7,503 bases of DNA from Acidobacteriaceae bacterium (GTDB lineage Bacteria; Acidobacteriota; Terriglobia; Terriglobales; Acidobacteriaceae). Positions 1-6,716 of this stretch are shown here, one piece after another. Location of the stretch: positions 1 to 7,503 of the forward strand of contig JAICMT010000066.1 of the NCBI GenBank assembly GCA_025929125.1, read 5' to 3'. Position numbers and translations under genes: made by a program. Within the stretch, counting starts at the first letter, position 1; every line of letters starts with the position of its first letter. The notes under the pieces were generated by a model, which was not told the origin of the DNA, made no database searches, and saw only the letters and a program-made list of their open reading frames with translations.

Positions 1-1065
1 ATACCAGCGCTCGTCGGAGGGGTGCGGAACGCCGGCCCAGAAAAAGTACACGCGGCGGAGCACATCGGCTGCGAAGTGGCCGGGATGCGCCGCGATGAAG
101 GCGCGGGCTGCAGCGTTGCGCTCCGCCACGTAGCGCACCTCGCCCAGCTCTGCGTATCGGCGAAGCTGGATGGGGTCCTGAAAGGGATGCAGATACTCCA
201 TCAGGAAGCCGGTGGAACCTGGGCCGTTGCCCATGTAGAGCTCCGCGCCGAAGTTGCCTCGCAACGGGATGAAGCGGTGGAAGACAGCGTAGTTGCGGGC
301 GGTCCAGGGCGCGATGCAGGCAAGGAACACTGCCGCGGCGAATACGGCATCGCGAATGGCGAGGCGGAGCGGGTGCGAGCCGGCAAGGATCCAGAGGCCG
401 CAGACCGGCAGGAAGATCAGCAGCGTCGCGTTCGAGAGCGCGATCAGCCCCCACAGAATGCCGAACAGCACCCAGGAACCGGTGAGCGGGCCCGCGTCGC
501 GCTCCGCATCTCCGATGCCGCGCATGCGGATGGCGAGCGCAAGCGCAAAGGTGAACAGCGCGGTGGTGATGGTCATCTCCCACGGCCAGCGGACTGCATA
601 CTGCATGGCCGCGGGATAGAGCGCCCAGATCCACGCCGACCATAGCGCGACGCGGCGCGAGAAGCAGCGGACAGCGATGGACCACACGGCCAGCGCGGTC
701 GCAGCCGAGAAAACCGACTGGATGGCGAAGAGCACCCAGGCCGAAGCGGCGGTGAAGATTCCGAAGACGCGGAAGATACTTGCCAGCAGCAGAGGATAAA
801 GCGGCGGCAGCCAGGCCGTGGGTCCGGTGTGCGCGAGATATATGTTGGCGAATGGATCGCCATAGCCGGAGCCGGTGACCAGTGCACGTGCGATCCGGCC
901 CGCCTCCCAGCCGAACTGGAAGTGGTCCTCCGCCGGCCGGATGCGATACGTGTGTGCCAGTGTCATGTAGGCGAGGCGCACCGCGAGTCCAACCCAGAAG
1001 ATGCGACGCGGCGCGCGGGCAGAGGAGTCCTGCGGATTGAAGAACGAACGAAGCGCCTCGCGCAT
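1..1065 (-). CDS. Membrane glycosyltransferase-like protein (GT39/PMT-like), 3' end outside window
   Basis: One minus-strand frame stays open from the ATG at 1065 to the window edge, giving the first 355 residues with no stop. An in-frame TAG at 1087-1089 lies eight codons upstream, so 1065 is the first possible ATG. The protein is polytopic: a hydrophobic segment near 22-38, then a soluble loop with an acidic pair Glu46-Asp47, a GSGYGDPF segment (65-72), TGPTAWLPPLYPLLLA (80-95), and further helices at about 104-132, 139-158, 163-180, 196-229 and 239-255. The GPTAWLPPLYP element and the first-loop acidic residues resemble lipid-linked-sugar-dependent GT-C transferases, such as the glycosyltransferase 39 proteins common in Acidobacteria; such enzymes act at the outer face of the inner membrane. 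Substrate cannot be told. It lies beyond the oxidase terminator, so it is probably unrelated to respiration. Other polytopic GT-C or O-antigen-type families are possible. Confidence 0.82.
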   Translation of the reverse strand, partial: MREALRSFFNPQDSSARAPRRIFWVGLAVRLAYMTLAHTYRIRPAEDHFQFGWEAGRIARALVTGSGYGDPFANIYLAHTGPTAWLPPLYPLLLASIFRVFGIFTAASAWVLFAIQSVFSAATALAVWSIAVRCFSRRVALWSAWIWALYPAAMQYAVRWPWEMTITTALFTFALALAIRMRGIGDAERDAGPLTGSWVLFGILWGLIALSNATLLIFLPVCGLWILAGSHPLRLAIRDAVFAAAVFLACIAPWTARNYAVFHRFIPLRGNFGAELYMGNGPGSTGFLMEYLHPFQDPIQLRRYAELGEVRYVAERNAAARAFIAAHPGHFAADVLRRVYFFWAGVPHPSDERWY

Positions 1066-1073
1066 CGACTCCG

Positions 1074-1079
1074 ATTGTA
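1074..1079 (-). promoter_or_regulatory. Possible -10 element before the glycosyltransferase-like gene
   Basis: TACAAT on the minus strand differs from TATAAT by one base and stands out in a GC-rich gap. It ends eight bases before the ATG at 1065, so transcription would start at or very near the start codon, giving a leaderless or nearly leaderless message. No convincing -35 hexamer is present 16-18 bases upstream. A GGAG at 1069-1072, only three bases from the ATG, is the competing reading as a ribosome site. Confidence 0.25.
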
Positions 1080-1113
1080 CGGGGCGCTACGGCGTCGGCG
1101 GGACCGGCGCCGC

Positions 1114-1149
1114 AAAAGACGATGGGCGCCGCCCGGAGGCCGCGCCCAT
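1114..1149 (-). terminator. Rho-independent terminator after the caa3 operon
   Basis: Read on the minus strand, ATGGGCGC (1149-1142) and GCGCCCAT (1129-1122) form a perfect eight-base stem. Inside it, after one G/G mismatch, GCC and GGC can add three more pairs around a TCCG loop. The stem is followed after two bases (CG) by TCTTTT, ending at 1114. It begins 25 bases after the subunit IV stop codon. A GC-rich stem with a T tract is the classic intrinsic terminator and marks the end of the oxidase message. Confidence 0.8.
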
Positions 1150-1173
1150 GCAAAGGGAAGATGGGTGGATCTG

Positions 1174-1521
1174 TTACCAGAGACCCCACGCGCGGCTCAC
1201 ATAGTCCGAGAGCGTCAGAGTGATGAGCACGAGGAAGGTGAAGAACCCGCAAGCGACGGTCATCTTGATGAGATGGGACTGATACTTCACGTGCATGAAG
1301 AACAGGATGACGATCACGGCCTTGGTGGAGGCGATTCCAAGCGCGATCACCGGGTTCATCGCGCCGAGATCGACGTCCGCGGCCAGCACCGTCAGCAGGG
1401 TGCCGAGCAGAAGTGCACCGAAGACCATCGAGTACTGCACAGGTGAGACGATGTGGTGCTCTGAGTGTTCCGGGTTGGTGACGTTTGCGGGATCGTGGTA
1501 GTGCTGCTCGTGCGCGGTCAT
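1174..1521 (-). CDS. Cytochrome c oxidase small subunit IV (caa3 COX4_pro-like)
   Basis: This is a 115-residue accessory subunit of the oxidase with three membrane helices at about 28-48, 57-77 and 86-106. The second helix carries the family signature KAVIVILFFMHVKY (67-80), characteristic of the prokaryotic subunit IV family (PF03626; named CoxD, CtaF or CyoD-like depending on the genome). The N-terminal 23 residues hold seven histidines. It probably helps assembly or stability of the subunit I/III core; the family has no cofactor. The ATG at 1521 has a strong ribosome site (AGGAGAA) five to six bases upstream, which settles the start. It follows coxC after 62 bases, the widest gap in the operon, and is the last gene before the terminator at 1114-1149. 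Confidence 0.93.
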   Translation of the reverse strand: MTAHEQHYHDPANVTNPEHSEHHIVSPVQYSMVFGALLLGTLLTVLAADVDLGAMNPVIALGIASTKAVIVILFFMHVKYQSHLIKMTVACGFFTFLVLITLTLSDYVSRAWGLW

Positions 1522-1524
1522 GAG

Positions 1525-1531
1525 TTCTCCT
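1525..1531 (-). promoter_or_regulatory. Ribosome binding site of the subunit IV gene
   Basis: On the minus strand AGGAGAA precedes the ATG at 1521 by a few bases. It is one of the strongest Shine-Dalgarno matches in the window. It sits outside the small inverted repeat at 1539-1568, so the hairpin would not hide it. Confidence 0.65.
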
Positions 1532-1538
1532 ACGTGAG

Positions 1539-1568
1539 CGGATGCATGGCTTCCAACGGCGGCATCCG
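1539..1568 (-). repeat. Inverted repeat in the coxC to subunit IV gap
   Basis: CGGATGC and GCATCCG form a perfect seven-base stem (1539-1545 with 1562-1568) around a 16-base loop, in the only sizeable gap inside the operon. No T tract follows in the direction of transcription, so it is not an intrinsic terminator. It could be an mRNA-stabilising or processing hairpin, or chance. Confidence 0.35.
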
Positions 1569-1583
1569 GGGTGTGTCTCAGGC

Positions 1584-2354
1584 TTACTTCAGGGGATGCC
1601 GATTAATCAGATACAGCAGCGGGAACAAGAAGAGCCAGACAATATCGACGAAGTGCCAGTACAGCCCAAAGTTTTCTATGGGCGCCACGTACCCGGCGCT
1701 GAAGTCTCCTCGTTGTGCTCTTAGGATCAGCCAGACCAGCAGGCCGATGCCGATGATCATGTGCAACGCGTGCATGCCGGTCATCGCAAAGTACAGGAAA
1801 AAGAAGATCTGGCAGTGCTCGGCCATATCCGGCGAGATGGGCTTTTGATCGGTGATGCCGTGAGCCTTGGGGCTGACGAACTCCGATATATCGAAGCTCG
1901 CGCCTGGGACGTGACGGTGCACCCACTCGTCGTGCCATTCGACGTACTTGATGCTGATGAAGGCAAGACCGAAAAGAGTGGTGAGGATAAGCGCGATGAC
2001 CAGAAACTGCTTCTTGCGCACCTCCGCTGCCCACACTGCGAGCGCCATAAAGAAGCCTGAGGTAATCAGGATGGCGGTATTGGTGCCGCCCAGGGTGACG
2101 CTGAGGAAGTTGGAAGCGGGCACAAATGCGTCGTAGTACCAGTTCCGGTACAGCAGGTACGCAAAGAAGAGCCCGCCGAAGAACATGATTTCCGTCAGCA
2201 GGAAGAGCCACATGCCAAAGCTGCCGGCTTCTCGCTGCTGCTCTTCCGTCTCGAAGTGGTGCCTGTGCTGCGGAATGAAGACGTGTTCGTGCTCTTCATG
2301 CACGGCCGTCTCCCGCGGCATCAGAGGCTCGGTCGTAACGATCGAGTTATCCAA
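1584..2354 (-). CDS. coxC: Cytochrome c oxidase subunit III, TTG start
   Basis: Subunit III is an integral membrane protein that supports subunit I and sustains proton uptake. Of 256 residues, the first 43 are cytosolic and His/Glu-rich, followed by five predicted helices at about 47-69, 92-110, 117-137, 182-206 and 228-249. Family hallmarks are [10 protein letters not shown] (55-64) with the conserved Glu56, KYVEWHDEW (136-144), [12 protein letters not shown] (191-202) and the C-terminal [14 protein letters not shown] (227-240). Five helices rather than seven is common in bacterial caa3 subunit III. The chosen start is TTG at 2354, because GAGGTGA lies six bases upstream and matches the 16S anti-Shine-Dalgarno sequence over seven bases. 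The first ATG, at 2321 (codon 12), has no comparable site. With the TTG start the gene overlaps coxA by eight bases, consistent with translational coupling. Confidence 0.95.
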   Translation of the reverse strand: MDNSIVTTEPLMPRETAVHEEHEHVFIPQHRHHFETEEQQREAGSFGMWLFLLTEIMFFGGLFFAYLLYRNWYYDAFVPASNFLSVTLGGTNTAILITSGFFMALAVWAAEVRKKQFLVIALILTTLFGLAFISIKYVEWHDEWVHRHVPGASFDISEFVSPKAHGITDQKPISPDMAEHCQIFFFLYFAMTGMHALHMIIGIGLLVWLILRAQRGDFSAGYVAPIENFGLYWHFVDIVWLFLFPLLYLINRHPLK

Positions 2355-4020
2355 CGGTGGTCACCTCGTTTTGGGTCTTGTGCTCCAGCCACTCGTAATC
2401 GTAGGCCTCGTGGTCCATCACCGGAATTTCGGTGAAGTTCTCGGTCAGCGGGGGCGACTGGATCTGCCACTCGAGTCCGGTGGCTTGCCACGGGTTGTTG
2501 CCGGCAATAGCGCCATACTTCAGCGACCACGCCAAGTAGAGAATCGGCAGCATGTAGCCGACGCCGAGCACGGTCGCTCCCGCGGTGGAGAGCACGTTGA
2601 GCACCTGGTACTCCGGCGGATACGCGTGATAACGACGCGGCATGCCCAGGTACCCTACGATGAACTGCGGCATGAAGGTCAGGATGAAACCGATGAAGGT
2701 GACCACCGCTGCCAGCTTGGAGAGCGACTCGGGATACATGCGGCCGGTCATCTTGGGCCACCAGAAGTGGACACCGGAGAGGAAGGCCATCAGCATGCCG
2801 CCCACCATGACGAAGTGGAAGTGGGCGACGATGAAGTATGTCTCGGTGAGTTGAATGTCCATGCCGAGCGCCGCCAGGAAGATGCCAGTGAGGCCGCCGA
2901 TCGTGAACAGGCCCATGAACCCGAAGGCGTAGAGCATGGGGGTCTCAAAGGTGATGGAGCCCTTTTGCAGGGTGAACGACCAGTTGAAGATCTTGATGGC
3001 GGAGGGCACGGCCACCAGCATGCTCAGCAGGGAGAAGACCAGCGCGGAATAGTTGGAAACGCCCATGATGAACATGTGGTGCTCCCAGACGAAGAAGCCG
3101 AACAGCGCGATGGCAACTGAGGAGAATGCGACCGCGGTGTAGCCAAAGACTCGCTTGCGGCTGAAGGTGCTGACCACCTCCGAGATGACGCCCATGCCGG
3201 GAAGAATCATGATGTACACGGCGGGGTGAGAGTAGAACCAGAAGAGATGCTGGAACAGCAGCGGGTCGCCGCCTTTCGTGGGATCGAATACGCCGATTCC
3301 GACCAGCCGCTCCAACCCAACCAGCGTCAGGGAGATGGCGAGCACCGGAGTGCCAAGCACCATCAGGATGGACGCCGCATAATGCGACCACACAAAGAGT
3401 GGCATGCGGAACCACGTCATACCCGGACACCGCATTCGATGGATCGTCACAATAAAATTCAGCCCTGTAAAGATAGAACTGAAGCCGGCCACGAAGATGG
3501 CCGACGCCGTAGTGACGACGTGTGTATTCAGGTAGTGGGTGGAGAGCGGCGTGGTGAAGGTCCAGCCGGTATCCACTCCGCCCAGCACCAGAGCCGCGAG
3601 CGTCAGCGTGCCGCCGGCCAGATACAAATACCAGCTAAGCAGGTTGATCTTGGGGAAGGCGAGGTCGCGCGCTCCGAGCATGATGGGGATGAGAAAGTTG
3701 CCCAGGGTGGCCGGAACCGACGGCACCAGGAACAGGAACACCATGATGATGCCGTGCATGGTGAAGAACTTGTTGTACGTGTCGGACGCGACCAGGTCCG
3801 GCTGCGGCGTCAGCAACTCCAGACGGATGAGCCCGGCGAAGGCGCCGCCGATGAAGAAGAAGAACGTGATCGAGATCAGGTAAAGCATCGCGATCCGTTT
3901 GTGGTCGCCGGTCAGCAGCCAGCTCAGCAGGCCGTGCTCGGACGAGATGTAGTTCTTCTTCGGGATTGCCGCCGTGGTTTGGTCCGGCAGGTTCAAGATT
4001 GTGGTGCTTGTTGCGCTCAT
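2347..4020 (-). CDS. coxA: Cytochrome c oxidase subunit I, A2-type (caa3)
   Basis: This is the catalytic heme-copper subunit, which reduces oxygen to water and pumps protons. It has 557 residues and about twelve membrane helices. Ligands visible are His89 (TMHG) and His402 for low-spin heme a, His400 (AHFHF) for heme a3, and His265, His314 and His315 (WEHHMF) for CuB. Tyr269 is the tyrosine expected to be cross-linked to His265. Lys343 (SAIKIFNW) marks the K channel. Asp119, Asn108 and Asn126 match the D-channel entrance. Arg462-Arg463 (MPRRYHAYP) are the heme-propionate pair. The helix VI motif is YSHPAVY (263-269), so the Glu of A1 oxidases (GHPEVY) is replaced and a Tyr-Ser pair is present; by established classification this is an A2 enzyme, like the Rhodothermus marinus caa3. 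The start ATG overlaps the coxB stop by four bases. The 3' end overlaps coxC by eight. Confidence 0.98.
   Translation of the reverse strand: MSATSTTILNLPDQTTAAIPKKNYISSEHGLLSWLLTGDHKRIAMLYLISITFFFFIGGAFAGLIRLELLTPQPDLVASDTYNKFFTMHGIIMVFLFLVPSVPATLGNFLIPIMLGARDLAFPKINLLSWYLYLAGGTLTLAALVLGGVDTGWTFTTPLSTHYLNTHVVTTASAIFVAGFSSIFTGLNFIVTIHRMRCPGMTWFRMPLFVWSHYAASILMVLGTPVLAISLTLVGLERLVGIGVFDPTKGGDPLLFQHLFWFYSHPAVYIMILPGMGVISEVVSTFSRKRVFGYTAVAFSSVAIALFGFFVWEHHMFIMGVSNYSALVFSLLSMLVAVPSAIKIFNWSFTLQKGSITFETPMLYAFGFMGLFTIGGLTGIFLAALGMDIQLTETYFIVAHFHFVMVGGMLMAFLSGVHFWWPKMTGRMYPESLSKLAAVVTFIGFILTFMPQFIVGYLGMPRRYHAYPPEYQVLNVLSTAGATVLGVGYMLPILYLAWSLKYGAIAGNNPWQATGLEWQIQSPPLTENFTEIPVMDHEAYDYEWLEHKTQNEVTTVG
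2361..2367 (-). promoter_or_regulatory. Ribosome binding site deciding the coxC TTG start
   Basis: On the minus strand GAGGTGA is followed by six bases (CCACCG) and then TTG at 2354. It matches the complement of the 16S rRNA 3' end over seven bases. It lies inside the last codons of coxA. The alternative ATG at 2321 has only an isolated GAG near it, so the TTG start is preferred. Confidence 0.7.
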
Positions 4021-5060
4021 GGTTTCACCATTCCCGGGGTGGTCGGCGCCGCCTGGTCGGACACCGAGGTCGTTTGCGTCTGCTGGATACGGTAATTCGT
4101 GTTCAGCTGCTTCAGGTACTCGACCAGTGCGATCAGGCCGTCCTCACTGATCTGTCCCTTGTACGTTGGCATGATGGGGGCGTAGCCCGCCGGGACGTGC
4201 TGCGACGGGTTGAGGATGACGTCGCGAATATACGCGGCATCGGCAAGCTGAATGCTGCCATTCGCCATCTGCACTTTGGATCCGTAGAGCCCGGCCAGCG
4301 AGGGCGCTCGGTTGGAGGCGTTGCCGGTGTGGCACGCATTGCAACCCATGCTGGCGAAGATGCGTTCGCCGTTCTGCGCCAGCGACATGCCGCTGGTCGA
4401 GAGCTCGGTCCACTTCTTGTAATCCTCAGGCAGCATCGCGGTAATCTCGCCCACCATCTTCGAGTGATCGGTGCCGCAGTATTGCGTGCAGAACAGGTGA
4501 TACGTGCCAGGCGTGGTGGCCTGGAACCAGACCGTGGTGTAGCGGCCCGGGATCACCTCGCGCTTGACCCGGAACTCCGGCAGCGAATAGCTGTGGAATA
4601 CATCCTGCGAGATCATGGTGAGCTGAATCGGCTGCCCGATCGGGACGTGCAGCTCATTGATCTCATGCTGGCCGCCCGGATGCTCTGCCTTCCACATCCA
4701 CTGCTTGCCCACGATGTAGATATTCATCGAGTTGACCGGCGGGGTATAGATGCGGAAGTAAAGCAGCGCTCCCCAGACGAATGTGACCAGGAAAATCCCG
4801 AGCGGAATGATGGTCCAGATGGCCTCCAGCAGAGTCGAGCCTTCGATCTGCTCGGCCACCGGGTGGACCGCCTTGCGATAGCGGAACGAAAACCCGCCGA
4901 TCAGGAGCAGGACCAGCACCAGACCGACAACAGTGACGCCGATCAGGAAAAAGTAGAGCGCGTCCATGTAGGGCGCAATGGTAGATGCCTCACGCGGGAA
5001 CAGCGCGGAGTTGGTCAGCCATTTAACCAGATACTGCCACAGAACTTCACTAATGCCCAT
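4017..5060 (-). CDS. coxB: Cytochrome c oxidase subunit II with fused cytochrome c domain (caa3 type)
   Basis: CoxB receives electrons at a binuclear CuA centre and passes them to heme a in subunit I. Residues 33-55 and 80-101 are the two membrane hairpin helices; the soluble domain faces the periplasm. CuA ligands are visible as His156 ([11 protein letters not shown]), Cys191, Cys195, His199 and Met202 in [12 protein letters not shown]. Gln193 sits where mitochondrial subunit II has Glu, a substitution also seen in other bacterial oxidases. After residue 220 a class-I c-type cytochrome domain follows, with heme site CNACH (240-244) and probable axial Met297 (PIMPTY). The fusion defines a caa3 oxidase, and 347 residues is normal for one. 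A Thr/Gln/Pro-rich tail ends the protein. The ATG at 5060 has AAGG seven bases upstream and begins three bases after sco. The TGA overlaps the coxA ATG (ATGA), giving translational coupling. Confidence 0.97.
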   Translation of the reverse strand: MGISEVLWQYLVKWLTNSALFPREASTIAPYMDALYFFLIGVTVVGLVLVLLLIGGFSFRYRKAVHPVAEQIEGSTLLEAIWTIIPLGIFLVTFVWGALLYFRIYTPPVNSMNIYIVGKQWMWKAEHPGGQHEINELHVPIGQPIQLTMISQDVFHSYSLPEFRVKREVIPGRYTTVWFQATTPGTYHLFCTQYCGTDHSKMVGEITAMLPEDYKKWTELSTSGMSLAQNGERIFASMGCNACHTGNASNRAPSLAGLYGSKVQMANGSIQLADAAYIRDVILNPSQHVPAGYAPIMPTYKGQISEDGLIALVEYLKQLNTNYRIQQTQTTSVSDQAAPTTPGMVKP

Positions 5061-5063
5061 TCG

Positions 5064-5972
5064 TTAACCTTCGTCTTCCGTTCGTTTGCTGGTCAGGTCA
5101 TGCTCGCGGCCAAGCCGCAGGTCGCGCCGGAACATCACGAACATGAAGCTGCCTAGGCTGATCATCGTTACCATTCCGCCCACCTGCACCACGCGAACTA
5201 CCTTCAGTGAATGCCGGTTGGTCTGCGGATCGTAGTGGTAACAGTAGGTCAGGATGTTGGCTACCGGCGAACCGATCTTGTTGCCCGAGGCCTCGATCAG
5301 CCCCAGCAGGACGTCTTTGGGCGAGTACTCCACGCCCAGGTAGTACTGCGCCAGCTTGCCCTGCGGGGTCGCAAGCTCAATCGAGCTGGCGTGCGCATAT
5401 TGGTCCAGCTTGCCGTCCGGCCCGGGCACGCGCACATAGCCGAATCCAACGGCTTTGGCGACGGCGTCGATATTGGCCTGGGTCCCGGTGAGGAAATGCC
5501 AGCCGTTGGCGGTCTCCGGCCGTCCGTAGCGCTTGACATAATAATTCTTCTTGCGCGCGGCGAGCTGCGGAGTCTCCGTCGGATCGATGCTGAGAATGAT
5601 GATGTCGAAGTCTTTGCCCGGGGTCAGCTTCACCATCTCAAGCGCGCTGGCCAACCCATCCATCTCCTCCGAGCAGAGCATCGGGCAGTTGTAGTACACC
5701 AGCGAGAGGATCGCCGGGCGCTTGCCGAAGTAGTCGCCCAGCCGCACGCTGTTGCCCCGATCGTCGACAAACTGCGCGTCCAGTGGAAGCTGCTGGTTCA
5801 GGTGCTGCTCAATTGCGACATGGTTCAGCACATTAGGAAGCTGGTCACCGGCGTTCTCGCCAGCCTGCTTATCCCCATAGCTGGAAACCTGCGCGCCGGC
5901 GATCAGCGCACTGCCAAGCGCAGCGGCTGCTCCCCACTGCATAAACCTTCGAATTGTGGTGCCAATTTTCAT
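5064..5972 (-). CDS. Sco1/SenC-family copper chaperone with C-terminal membrane anchor
   Basis: This is a thioredoxin-fold Sco protein that inserts copper into, or reduces, the CuA site of cytochrome oxidase subunit II. An Arg-containing n-region and a hydrophobic stretch (about 12-27) ending A-G-A look like a signal peptide, so the main domain should be periplasmic. The Sco copper motif is NCPMLC, with Cys96 and Cys100, and the third ligand is probably His194 in YAHASS. ILSIDPTETP (126-135) is the usual Sco strand-loop. At 302 residues it is about 100 longer than ordinary Sco proteins: after the fold come a CYHYDP segment (244-249), a transmembrane helix at about 259-280 and a charged cytosolic tail. 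The start ATG at 5972 keeps the basic n-region but has only a weak ribosome site; Met11 is the alternative. It ends three bases before coxB, its likely client, so co-expression is expected. Confidence 0.92.
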   Translation of the reverse strand: MKIGTTIRRFMQWGAAAALGSALIAGAQVSSYGDKQAGENAGDQLPNVLNHVAIEQHLNQQLPLDAQFVDDRGNSVRLGDYFGKRPAILSLVYYNCPMLCSEEMDGLASALEMVKLTPGKDFDIIILSIDPTETPQLAARKKNYYVKRYGRPETANGWHFLTGTQANIDAVAKAVGFGYVRVPGPDGKLDQYAHASSIELATPQGKLAQYYLGVEYSPKDVLLGLIEASGNKIGSPVANILTYCYHYDPQTNRHSLKVVRVVQVGGMVTMISLGSFMFVMFRRDLRLGREHDLTSKRTEDEG

Positions 5973-5987
5973 TTTCTGCTTCGCTGC

Positions 5988-6716
5988 TTACTTCTTCTGC
6001 GGTTGGTCTTGCATCAGCTCGGTGTGTTCGGCCTCACCGTAGCTCATCCTCTGCTCGCGCGAGGCCATCATTTCGAGCTCGACTGCGGTGCGGGCGAAGC
6101 CCTTGGTCAGCGGTTCTTTTACCGCAGGCCTTCCGGAGTACGCCACCTGGTTAGCAGCTGGCGCTTCCGGCTGCACGACCGGCAGGCCGCGCTGGGCGAT
6201 AAGTTCCATGGCCCGCTCAATCGGGATGCGGTACACAGTCTCCGTGGTTGCGCCCTTCGGGCCGGCTGAGGAGCGGCTGTAATGCTCCAGCATCAGGTCC
6301 TCGCGGGCGTGGAGGTCCGCGAGTTCGTGCGCGGAATCATCCTCAGCCAGCCGCGGGGCAGGAAATGCCTTCGTGATTTGGCTCAACTGCTCCTGTTGCA
6401 TCTCGGCGCTGCTGGCCAGGTTCTTGTAGCCGTTCGCGGGTGGAACGCCGTTGCCGGCGAGGTGCCATTTGTTGGCCTTGCCGTCCTGTTTCTCCCACAA
6501 GCTGTTCATCGCACGGCCCATGGCCCAGCAGAGCACGAAGAAAACAAAAAGGCTGCCGAACAGCCCGGCGAGAAACACCGCGATGCCGCGTACGTTGACA
6601 TCGGTGGTCTCGTAGCCCGGACTGTCGGGGTTGAACTGGTCGCCTGGGGTCGAGCTGTCGGCGACGTCCCGTCCCATGTCGTGGCCCTCGTGCGGCCTGT
6701 CGTGATCAGTGTGCAT
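5988..6716 (-). CDS. Uncharacterised single-span membrane protein in the ACIII-caa3 operon
   Basis: I do not recognise a named family for this 242-residue protein. Its N-terminus (residues 1-44) is polar and His/Asp-rich, without a signal peptide. One transmembrane helix spans about 45-66 (AVFLAGLFGSLFVFFVL), followed by a basic/polar stretch and a long soluble C-terminal region. Within that region, residues 131-180 look the most constrained: an ELADLHARED segment, then EHYSRSS, then RIPIERAMELIAQRGLP (163-179). From memory, similar motifs occur in proteins encoded beside ACIII or cytochrome oxidase genes in Acidobacteria. The start ATG at 6716 has GGAG seven bases upstream and overlaps actF by 11 bases. 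The stop is 15 bases before sco. Its position suggests an accessory subunit or assembly factor of ACIII or the supercomplex, with the C-terminal domain probably periplasmic; this is inference. There are no heme-binding CxxCH or copper motifs, so it is not ActE. Confidence 0.85.
   Translation of the reverse strand: MHTDHDRPHEGHDMGRDVADSSTPGDQFNPDSPGYETTDVNVRGIAVFLAGLFGSLFVFFVLCWAMGRAMNSLWEKQDGKANKWHLAGNGVPPANGYKNLASSAEMQQEQLSQITKAFPAPRLAEDDSAHELADLHAREDLMLEHYSRSSAGPKGATTETVYRIPIERAMELIAQRGLPVVQPEAPAANQVAYSGRPAVKEPLTKGFARTAVELEMMASREQRMSYGEAEHTELMQDQPQKK

Noticed and set aside
1091..1111. GC-rich imperfect palindrome just past the T tract of the terminator.
   Set aside because: On the transcribed (minus) sense the stem has a C/A mismatch and no T tract follows; it is easily explained by GC-rich composition.
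22..1446. Plus-strand open frames at 22-645 and 829-1446.
   Set aside because: They are antisense to the glycosyltransferase-like frame and subunit IV; the second even crosses the terminator. No domain pattern is visible.
1603..2211. Out-of-frame minus-strand open frame of 202 codons within coxC.
   Set aside because: It is the same strand but a different frame from the conserved subunit III; the product has frameshifted, Arg/His-rich composition.
2185..4095. Plus-strand open frames of 311 and 289 codons opposite coxA.
   Set aside because: They lie opposite a fully conserved subunit I. Composition is charged and low-complexity, without membrane or domain features.
4455..4490. Gln in place of Glu within the CuA motif (CTQYCG) as a possible defect.
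   Set aside because: The residue at this position ligates through its backbone carbonyl, and Gln is found in functional bacterial oxidases; all side-chain ligands are present.
3966..5156. Long plus-strand open frame of 396 codons opposite coxB.
   Set aside because: It is antisense to a clear CuA/cytochrome c gene; its translation is rich in Arg, His and Asp with no domain pattern, as expected from the third-position GC bias of the real gene.
5211..6269. Plus-strand open frame of 352 codons opposite sco and the membrane-anchored protein.
   Set aside because: It spans two well-supported minus-strand genes and their junction, and shows no recognisable motif; it is a GC-bias shadow.
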